64,000 nt of DNA from Ga0077536 sp043744805 (GTDB lineage Bacteria > Pseudomonadota > Gammaproteobacteria > Ga0077536), in the NCBI GenBank assembly GCA_043744805.1, contig JAYTTZ010000131.1, forward strand, positions 1 through 64,000, read 5' to 3'. Positions 57,873 through 64,000 of the stretch are shown piece by piece (the stretch's first letter is position 1; every line of letters begins with the position of its first letter). The position numbers and the translations under genes are program-made. The notes under the pieces were generated by a model, which was not told the DNA's origin, made no database searches, and worked only from the letters and a program-made list of their open reading frames with translations.

Positions 57873-59950
57873 TGAAGCGTTTGACGCGCGCGGCAGTGGC
57901 CGTGCTGGGGCTGGCTGCGATGGGTGCCGCGCTGGCGACCACCGTGGTGGACGACAAAGCGCTCGCCAACCCCGACCAGGGGGGTAACTGGCTCAGCTAT
58001 GGCCGAACCTACTCCGAGCAGCGCTACAGTCCCCTGCAGCAGATCACCGACAAGAACATCGGCAAGCTGGGCGTCGCCTGGACGCTCGATCTCCCCAATG
58101 ACCGCTCGCTCACCGGCACGCCGCTGGTGGTGGACGGCGTCATGTACTTCAACGGCAGCTTCAACACCGTAAAGGCCGTGGACGTCCGCACCCGCAAGAT
58201 CCTGTGGGAATACGATCCGAAGTCCATCGACCACGCGGGCGATCGCGCCACCATCATGTGGGACTGGAATCGCGGTATCGCCTTCTGGAAGGGCCAGGTC
58301 TACCTGGCCACGGTGGACGGCCGCTTGATCGCGGTGGATGCGAAGACCGGCCAGGAAACCTGGAGCGTCGAGACCATAGATCCCAGGAACCCGCTGTTCA
58401 TTTCAGGCGCGCCCAAGGTGTTCCGCGACAAGGTGATCATCGGCAACGGTGGTACCGAGTGGGGGCCGGCGCGGGGCTATGTCACGGCCTACGACGCGGC
58501 GACGGGCAAGCAGGCCTGGCGCTTCTACGTGGTACCCGGCAATCCGGCGGACGGCTTCGAGGACGAGACCCAGGCCATGGCGGCCAAGACCTGGACGGGC
58601 GAGTGGTGGAAACACGGCGGCGGCGGTTCGACCTGGAACGGCATCACGTTTGATCCCGAGTTCAACCGGGTGTACATCGGCACCGGCAACGGCTCGCCGT
58701 GGAACCAGAAGATGCGCAGCCCCGGAGGCGGCGACAACCTCTTCCTGTGTTCCATCGTGGCGCTCGATGCCGATACCGGCAAGTACGCCTGGCACTACCA
58801 GACCACGCCGGGCGAGGCTTGGGACTACAACTCCAACATGGACATCGTGCTGGCCGATCTCAAGATTCACGGCAAGGTGGTGAAGGCGATCCTGCACGCG
58901 CCCAAGAACGGCTTCTTCTACGTCATCGACCGCGCCACCGGCAAGCTGCTGTCGGCGGAGAAATTCGGCAAGGTGGACTGGGCCGAATACATCGACCTCA
59001 AGACCGGCCGCCCGGTGGAGCGCAAGGGCGCCCGCTACGAAGACGGCGAGGAACTCGTGTGGCCAGGTCCCTTCGGCGTGCATAACTGGCCGGCGATGTC
59101 CTACAACCCGGTCACGGGGCTCGCATACATCCCGTCGATCGAAATGGCCGGCATGTTCAGCGACAAGTACACCAAGCCCAAGGCCTGGCAATCGCCCAAC
59201 TTCAAGTTCGATCCCGGCGTTGATTTCCTGCGCGCCGACGGCCCGGCCGACTGGGGCACTTCGTTCCTGCGCGCCTGGGATCCCCGCACGCAGAAGCTGC
59301 GCTGGGAAGTGCCGACGCCGGGGGTCTGGAACGCCGGCACGCTCACCACCAAAGGTAATCTCGTGCTGCAGGGACGGGCCGATGGCGTGTTGGCGGCCTA
59401 TTCGGCAGACACCGGCAAGGTGCTGTGGCAAAAGCCCTTGGGCCTCGGGATCTCGGCGCCGCCGATCACCTACGAGATCGACGGCAAGCAGTACATCGCG
59501 CAGCTGGTCGGCTGGGGCGGTTCGGTGACGGCCACCGGCGGATCGCTTGCCGCCCAGCATGGCTGGACGTATGGCGCGCAGCCGCGCCGGCTCGTGGTGT
59601 TTGCGCTGGACGGCACGGAGAAGCTCAGCGCGCTGCCGCCGCCGAAGTTCGCCAAGCCACTCAACGCGCCGGAGTTCACGGTATACGAGGAACTCGCCGA
59701 ACGCGGCAGCCATGTGTGGAGCCAGTCCTGCGGCATGTGCCACGGCCCGGCGGGTACCGCCGGGGGTTACGCCCCGGATCTTCGCGCGTCGAGCGTCCTG
59801 CTGGACGAAAAGGCGCTCCACGCGATCGTTTTCGAGGGTGTGTTGAAGGAACGCGGCATGCCGCAGTTCAAGAACATCACCAAGGACGATCTGGAAGCCG
59901 TGCGCCACTTCATCCGGCGCGAGGCCAGGAAGCAGAACCTGACGCCGTGA
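57872..59950 (+). CDS. PQQ-dependent dehydrogenase with C-terminal cytochrome c domain
   Basis: 692 residues: signal peptide (about 1-22), an eight-bladed quinoprotein propeller with the blade repeats GRLIAVDAKTGQETW and GVLAAYSADTGKVLW, and a C-terminal haem c domain with CGMCH at 620-624 and a Met in GMPQF. A type II quinohemoprotein alcohol dehydrogenase layout. Unusual: the vicinal Cys-Cys next to PQQ in this family aligns to I128-M129 (RATIMWDWNRG, compare A-C-C-D-x-x-N-R-G). Coupled to the Rieske oxygenase by overlapping TGATG. Oxidises an alcohol or aldehyde in the periplasm; inference from family. Confidence 0.83.
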   Translation: MKRLTRAAVAVLGLAAMGAALATTVVDDKALANPDQGGNWLSYGRTYSEQRYSPLQQITDKNIGKLGVAWTLDLPNDRSLTGTPLVVDGVMYFNGSFNTVKAVDVRTRKILWEYDPKSIDHAGDRATIMWDWNRGIAFWKGQVYLATVDGRLIAVDAKTGQETWSVETIDPRNPLFISGAPKVFRDKVIIGNGGTEWGPARGYVTAYDAATGKQAWRFYVVPGNPADGFEDETQAMAAKTWTGEWWKHGGGGSTWNGITFDPEFNRVYIGTGNGSPWNQKMRSPGGGDNLFLCSIVALDADTGKYAWHYQTTPGEAWDYNSNMDIVLADLKIHGKVVKAILHAPKNGFFYVIDRATGKLLSAEKFGKVDWAEYIDLKTGRPVERKGARYEDGEELVWPGPFGVHNWPAMSYNPVTGLAYIPSIEMAGMFSDKYTKPKAWQSPNFKFDPGVDFLRADGPADWGTSFLRAWDPRTQKLRWEVPTPGVWNAGTLTTKGNLVLQGRADGVLAAYSADTGKVLWQKPLGLGISAPPITYEIDGKQYIAQLVGWGGSVTATGGSLAAQHGWTYGAQPRRLVVFALDGTEKLSALPPPKFAKPLNAPEFTVYEELAERGSHVWSQSCGMCHGPAGTAGGYAPDLRASSVLLDEKALHAIVFEGVLKERGMPQFKNITKDDLEAVRHFIRREARKQNLTP

Positions 59951-59976
59951 CGGCAGCGGGGATGATTCGCCGGCCC

Positions 59977-61338
59977 TCACACCGTCTGCAGGTACCAGTC
60001 GTAATCCTGTGAGCCCACTTCGCCCATGAACTGCCGGCACTCGAAGCGCTTCACGGCGCAGAAGATCTCCACCAGGCGCGGCGTGAGATAGCTGGCCGCG
60101 ACGGACGACTGCGCGAAGCGGGCGATGGCGTCCGGCCAGAAGTGTGGCAGCACCGGCGCATGGCTCGCGGCGTAGCCGTTGCCCACCACCGGCAGACCGG
60201 GATCGATTTGCAGCGTGAGGCCGTGGTGCACGCCAGCCAGCACGGCTGCGGCAGCCAGGTAGGGATTGGCATCGGCGCCGCAGACGCGGTGCTCGACGTG
60301 GCGACTGTGCGCAGGGCCAGTGGGAATGCGCAGCGCAACGGTGCGGTTGTTCACGCCCCAGGTGGGCTTTAGCGGCGCATAGCTGTTGGCGCAGAAACGG
60401 CGATACGAATTACCGTGCGGCGCGAACAGTGCCATGAAGTCCGCCGCGGTCGCGCCCATCCCGCCGATGGCGTGGCGGAGCGCCTCGGTACCGGCGGGAT
60501 CCTCGCTGGCGAAGATATTGTTGCCGTGGAGATCGTTCAGGCTCAGGTGCAGGTGCATGCCCGAGCCCGACTGCGCGGCGAAAGGCTTGGCCATGAAGCA
60601 GGCGAGGTAGCCGTGTTGTTGCGCCACGCCCTTGATGAGCCGGCGGAACATCACGCCTTCGTCCAGCGCACGCATCGCGTCGGTGCGGTATTTGAGGGTG
60701 ATTTCGAGCTGTCCGGGGCCAAATTCAGAAATCGCGGTTTCCGCCGGCAGGCCCTGCACGTCGCAGGCGTCGTAGATGTCGCGCAGGAATGGTTCCAGCG
60801 CTTCGAGTTCTTCCATGCAATAGACATGCGGGTGTTGTCCACGCGGCGCCACCGGCACGGGTGGGCGCGCCGTCGCATCGCCGTCCAGCAGGTAGAACTC
60901 AAGCTCCACCGCCATGGCGGGTACCAGGCCGTCCGCACGGTAGCGCTCGACCAGGCGCAGTGCGGCGAGGCGCGGGTCCGCAACCGCCGAGGGCATGCCG
61001 AGTTCCGGATCCAGCATCACCATCACCTGTGCCGTGGGCGATTTCAGCCACGGGCAGCGCACGAGGGTGCCGGGGATGGGGAACAGCAGGCAGTCCATGT
61101 CGCCCACTTCCCACAACAGCCCCGTGTTTTCCACGTCTTCGCCGCGCAAGGTCAGCGCGGCGCTGGAACTCGGCAGGGGACGCCCGTGTTCGTACAGTTC
61201 CAGCAGTTCATCCGCCCGCAGTGCCTTGCCGCGCTGCACGCCGTTGAGGTCGGCGTGGAGGATGTGGACGTAGCGGATGTCCGGATTGCGCCCAAGGAAT
61301 TCGAGGGCTTCAGTGACGGGGGCTCGGTGCGAGGTCAT
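59977..61338 (-). CDS. Glutamine-synthetase-family ligase (gamma-glutamylpolyamine synthetase-like)
   Basis: 453 residues with the C-terminal catalytic GS domain: SGSGMHLHLSL, NSYRRFCANSYAPLKPTWG and EHRVCGADANPYLAAAAVL. The N-terminal beta-grasp (VHILHADLNGVQRGKALRAD) is of the PuuA/GlnA3 type rather than GlnA. Such enzymes glutamylate putrescine or spermidine. ATG 61338 follows GGAG. It lies downstream of the class III aminotransferase on the same strand, giving a Puu-like polyamine degradation pair. Confidence 0.83.
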   Translation of the reverse strand: MTSHRAPVTEALEFLGRNPDIRYVHILHADLNGVQRGKALRADELLELYEHGRPLPSSSAALTLRGEDVENTGLLWEVGDMDCLLFPIPGTLVRCPWLKSPTAQVMVMLDPELGMPSAVADPRLAALRLVERYRADGLVPAMAVELEFYLLDGDATARPPVPVAPRGQHPHVYCMEELEALEPFLRDIYDACDVQGLPAETAISEFGPGQLEITLKYRTDAMRALDEGVMFRRLIKGVAQQHGYLACFMAKPFAAQSGSGMHLHLSLNDLHGNNIFASEDPAGTEALRHAIGGMGATAADFMALFAPHGNSYRRFCANSYAPLKPTWGVNNRTVALRIPTGPAHSRHVEHRVCGADANPYLAAAAVLAGVHHGLTLQIDPGLPVVGNGYAASHAPVLPHFWPDAIARFAQSSVAASYLTPRLVEIFCAVKRFECRQFMGEVGSQDYDWYLQTV

Positions 61339-61358
61339 GGGGATACTCCAGTGGCGGG

Positions 61359-62753
61359 CTAGCGGGCCGTGGTGCGCGCGAGATCGCCAAGTTCGGTCAG
61401 GCAGGCGTCGAGGCCGTCGAGGAGGGCCTCGACGTCGTCCAGCGCGGTGGCAGGACTCATCAACATCATGTTGTGGAAAGGCGTGAGGACCACGCCGCGG
61501 TTGAGCAGATACAACTGGAGCAGCGCTTCCAGCGGCGCATCAGTCGCTGCCGCGGCTTCGCGTGCGGTGCGCGGTGCGCGTTCGGAAAATTGCAGTTCGC
61601 TGCGGGCGCCCAGCATGCTGAGCCGCCAGGGCAGATCGTGGCGTTCGAGGACCTCCTGCAGCCGACCCGCAAGATGCGCCGTGCGGTCGAGCATGTGCCC
61701 GTAATGGGCGTCCGTGATGAGCGCGGTCAAGCTCGCCTTGAGCGCGGCGATTTGCAGCAGGTTGCCTGACAGCGTGGTCCCGATGCCGGTACGTCCCGGA
61801 CCCGCCGCGTGCCAGGCTTCCAGCATGCGTTGTCCGAGTTCCGCACTCACGCCATAAACCGCGCAGGGCAGGCCGCCGGCGATGGCCTTGCCGATTACTA
61901 GTCCGTCGGGCTCCAGCGCGTGGGCGCCGCCATACCCGTTGGGAGCGGTGGAAAGCGTGTGGGTTTCATCCAGCAGCAAGAGGGTGCCGTGGTGGCGTGT
62001 GAGTGCGCGGAGTTGCGCATGGAAGCCCGGATCGGGCAGCACCATCCCGCAGTTGGTCATGGCGGGCTCGCACAACACGGCAGCCACGTCGCCCGGTGCA
62101 AGGGCTTTCGCGAGGGCCTCGACGTCGTTGAATTCGACCACGCGCGTCGTGCGCGTCATCGCGTGGACCTGGCCGACCAGTCCGGACTGCATCACGGTGA
62201 CGCCGTCGTGCAGGATCACTTGCGTGTCGTCGACGGCGCCGTGGTAGCAACCATCGAACACCACGATGATCTCGCGCCCGGTGGCGGCGCGCGCCCAGCG
62301 CAGCAGGAAACGGTTGCCGTCCGAGGCGGTGTTAGTGATCTGCCAGTATTCAAGCTTGAAACGTGCTGAAAGGAGTTCGCCGACTTCCGCGGTCGCCGCG
62401 CCCGGCAGCATGGCGGAAAGTCCTGAGTCGACTTGCGCATGGAGCGCCGTGCGCAGGGCTTCAGGGCCGTGGCCAAACATCGCGGCGGTATCGCCGAGGC
62501 AGAAATCCGCGTAGGGCCTGCCGTCCACGTCGACCAGTCGCGCGCCCTGGGCGCGTTCAATGACCAGTGGAAACGGCAGTGGCCAGTCCTTGAGCCAGTG
62601 CAGCGGTGCGCCCATGAACCAGTGCTGGCTCCGGGCGGCATGCGCTGCAGAGCCGGGATGCGTCTGGCGGAAAAGGGCCGTTTCCCGTTGGTGGAGGCTG
62701 GCGAGGATTGCTGCCGGAAACGTCCGGTGCTCGTTGGTGGTCGGGGAAGGCAT
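61359..62753 (-). CDS. Class III aminotransferase (aspartate/GSA-type)
   Basis: 464 residues of PLP fold type I, class III. Cofactor Lys is in VIGKAIAGGLPCAV, with the earlier LLLLDETHTLSTAPNGYG Asp. The N-terminal half has FCLGDTAAMFGHGPEALRTAL. ATG 62753 begins the family N-terminus; no Shine-Dalgarno is visible, and the frame stays open well upstream. Divergent from the agmatine deiminase and 20 bp upstream of the GS-like gene, so likely a polyamine (putrescine or gamma-glutamyl-amine) transaminase. Confidence 0.8.
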   Translation of the reverse strand: MPSPTTNEHRTFPAAILASLHQRETALFRQTHPGSAAHAARSQHWFMGAPLHWLKDWPLPFPLVIERAQGARLVDVDGRPYADFCLGDTAAMFGHGPEALRTALHAQVDSGLSAMLPGAATAEVGELLSARFKLEYWQITNTASDGNRFLLRWARAATGREIIVVFDGCYHGAVDDTQVILHDGVTVMQSGLVGQVHAMTRTTRVVEFNDVEALAKALAPGDVAAVLCEPAMTNCGMVLPDPGFHAQLRALTRHHGTLLLLDETHTLSTAPNGYGGAHALEPDGLVIGKAIAGGLPCAVYGVSAELGQRMLEAWHAAGPGRTGIGTTLSGNLLQIAALKASLTALITDAHYGHMLDRTAHLAGRLQEVLERHDLPWRLSMLGARSELQFSERAPRTAREAAAATDAPLEALLQLYLLNRGVVLTPFHNMMLMSPATALDDVEALLDGLDACLTELGDLARTTAR

Positions 62754-62849
62754 GGCCGCATGATAAACCGCCGGTGGACGCGGGGCGGCATTGGGGCGGT
62801 AGGCAGCGTCCTGCGCGGGCTGCAAAGGAGGGTTTCGAGGCCGGCCGGG

Positions 62850-62867
62850 TTCCTGCTTGCGCAGGAA
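62850..62867. repeat. Short palindromic (REP-like) element
   Basis: TTCCTGC, loop TTGC, GCAGGAA (7-bp stem) followed by TGA. It resembles the short extragenic palindromes common in gammaproteobacterial intergenic DNA. Only one copy was seen in the window. Confidence 0.4.
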
Positions 62868-62961
62868 TGAAGCTAAGAACGTCGGCGGCCGCCTGCGGCA
62901 CGCGCGATTCCGTCGCTCCGGGTTTCGTTCGAGAATCACGTTTTCTCCCTGGAGCGACCCC

Positions 62962-64000
62962 ATGAGCAAGCGCCTGACGACCCTGCCCCGCCTCGATGGC
63001 TTCGCGATGCCGGCCGAATGGTCGCGGCAAGCCCAGGTGTGGATGGCCTGGCCGGAGCGGCCGGACAACTGGCGTCGCGCAGCGGCGCCGGCACAGGCCG
63101 CGTTTGCCGCCGTCGCCAACACGATTGCCGAACACGAGGCCGTCAGCCTGCTGGTCTCGGCTGCCCAGTACAACAACGCCCGCACCGTGCTCGACGCCCG
63201 CATTCGCCTCATCGAGACCAGCACCAACGACGCCTGGTTGCGCGACACCGCGCCGACCTTCGTACGCAGCGCGGCCGGCGAAGTGCGTGCGATCGACTGG
63301 GTCTTCAACGCCTGGGGTGGGCTGGACGGTGGGCTCTACCACCCGTGGGACGCGGACGACGCGGTGGCCGGGAAAATCGCCGAAATCGAGCGGCTTGACT
63401 GTTATCGCGCGCCGCTGGTGATGGAAGGAGGCGCCCTCCACGTGGACGGTGAAGGCACCTGCCTGGTGACCGAGGAATGCCTGCTCAATCCCAACCGCAA
63501 CCCGAGGTTGACGCGTGGCGACATCGAACGGCACCTGCGGGATTACCTTGGCGTCGACACCGTGCTGTGGCTGGGACGCGGCATCCTGAACGACGAAACC
63601 GACGGCCACGTCGACAACCTCTGCTGCTTTCTCCGGCCCGGCGTGGTGGCCCTGGCCTGGACGGACGACCAGCAGGATCCGCAGTACCCTCTTTCACTCG
63701 AGGCGCTGCAACGGCTGGAAGCCGCCCGCGACGCCCGCGGACGTGCACTGGAGGTCATCAAACTGCCAGTGCCGCGAAGCCCGGTGCTGATGGGCGCGGA
63801 CGCTGCGAGCGAAGTGCTGGCGACGCCTGGCACCCTGGTGCGACCGGCGGGTTTCCGGCTGGCCGCGTCGTATGTGAATTTCCTCCTCTGCAACGACGCG
63901 CTTATCCTGCCGGCCTTCGATGACCCGCACGATGCGCTGGCACGCGACATCCTGGCCGAGCAGTTCCCGGGGCGGGTCATTCGCCAGGTGCCGGGGCGCG
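62962..64000 (+). CDS. aguA: Agmatine deiminase, 3' end beyond window
   Basis: 346 codons visible, no stop before the window end. Family motifs: FAMPAEWSRQAQVWMAWPER at the N-terminus, NDAWLRDTAPTFVR, GGLDGGLYHPWDAD, VMEGGALHVDGEGTCLVTE and ETDGHVDNLCCF. Catalytic Cys near the C-terminus is outside the window. It converts agmatine to N-carbamoylputrescine, the substrate of the AguB-like enzyme at 55278. ATG 62962 follows GGAG. Confidence 0.88.
   Translation, partial: MSKRLTTLPRLDGFAMPAEWSRQAQVWMAWPERPDNWRRAAAPAQAAFAAVANTIAEHEAVSLLVSAAQYNNARTVLDARIRLIETSTNDAWLRDTAPTFVRSAAGEVRAIDWVFNAWGGLDGGLYHPWDADDAVAGKIAEIERLDCYRAPLVMEGGALHVDGEGTCLVTEECLLNPNRNPRLTRGDIERHLRDYLGVDTVLWLGRGILNDETDGHVDNLCCFLRPGVVALAWTDDQQDPQYPLSLEALQRLEAARDARGRALEVIKLPVPRSPVLMGADAASEVLATPGTLVRPAGFRLAASYVNFLLCNDALILPAFDDPHDALARDILAEQFPGRVIRQVPGR

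Noticed and set aside
1..64000. CRISPR arrays, tRNA or rRNA genes
   Set aside because: No regularly spaced repeats, cloverleaf or rRNA-like segments were found by eye.

Overview
This is a GC-rich (about 65%), densely packed bacterial chromosome segment. The gene families (RND/MMPL exporter, DUF1302/DUF1329 envelope proteins, ExbB/ExbD, Zur/ZIP, Rieske dioxygenases, PQQ dehydrogenase, acetone-carboxylase-like and polyamine genes) point to an aerobic, metabolically versatile proteobacterium, probably gammaproteobacterial and of soil or water. That placement is inference from gene content. No rRNA, tRNA or CRISPR array was seen.

Region 1 (1-3.3 kb) holds the start of a TauE/SafE-like membrane protein, a sulfide:quinone oxidoreductase and a flavin-dependent halogenase. 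Region 2 (3.3-17.7 kb, all + strand) is the most unusual part. It runs RND transporter, Ycf48-like Asp-box propeller, a structured leader RNA, DUF1302 outer-membrane protein, ExbB-like channel, two ExbD-like proteins, a TonB-like anchor carrying a von Willebrand A domain instead of a TonB domain, a large exported helical-repeat protein, an acyl-CoA ligase and a Tat-exported DUF1329 protein. I read it as a proton-motive-force-driven envelope machine for a hydrophobic acyl substrate.

Region 3 (17.8-31.8 kb) is catabolic: thiolase, XRE-cupin regulator, dimethylglycine-dehydrogenase-like flavoprotein, a hydantoinase/oxoprolinase pair, two MFS carriers, a Baeyer-Villiger-type monooxygenase and an EthD-like protein. 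Region 4 (31.9-42.8 kb, mostly - strand) is an aromatic ring-cleavage cluster: extradiol dioxygenase, Rieske dioxygenase alpha and beta, SDR dihydrodiol dehydrogenase, DHDPS-family aldolase and an ornithine cyclodeaminase homologue. It continues, from its own promoter, into an acetone-carboxylase-like HyuA/HyuB pair whose HyuB carries a fused zinc domain. A divergent TetR gene starts the next operon.

Region 5 (42.8-50.2 kb) holds a SAM hydrolase and methyltransferase, DUF1993, a Rap1a/Tai-like protein, a chemoreceptor, a deletion-damaged enoyl-CoA hydratase, and a Zur-like regulator divergent from a ZIP zinc importer with a palindrome between them. It ends with a MalY/PatB-type aminotransferase. 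Region 6 (50.2-53.2 kb) looks acquired or unstable: an exported-protein gene switched out of frame by an 11-G tract, a 171-bp MITE-like element and a DUF4258/DUF2283 pair. Region 7 (53.2-64 kb) holds a PBP4-type peptidase, DUF488, a polyamine/agmatine set (AguB-like amidase, glutamine-synthetase-like ligase, class III aminotransferase, partial agmatine deiminase) and a three-gene operon of a small protein, a Rieske oxygenase and a PQQ-cytochrome c dehydrogenase lacking the usual vicinal disulfide.
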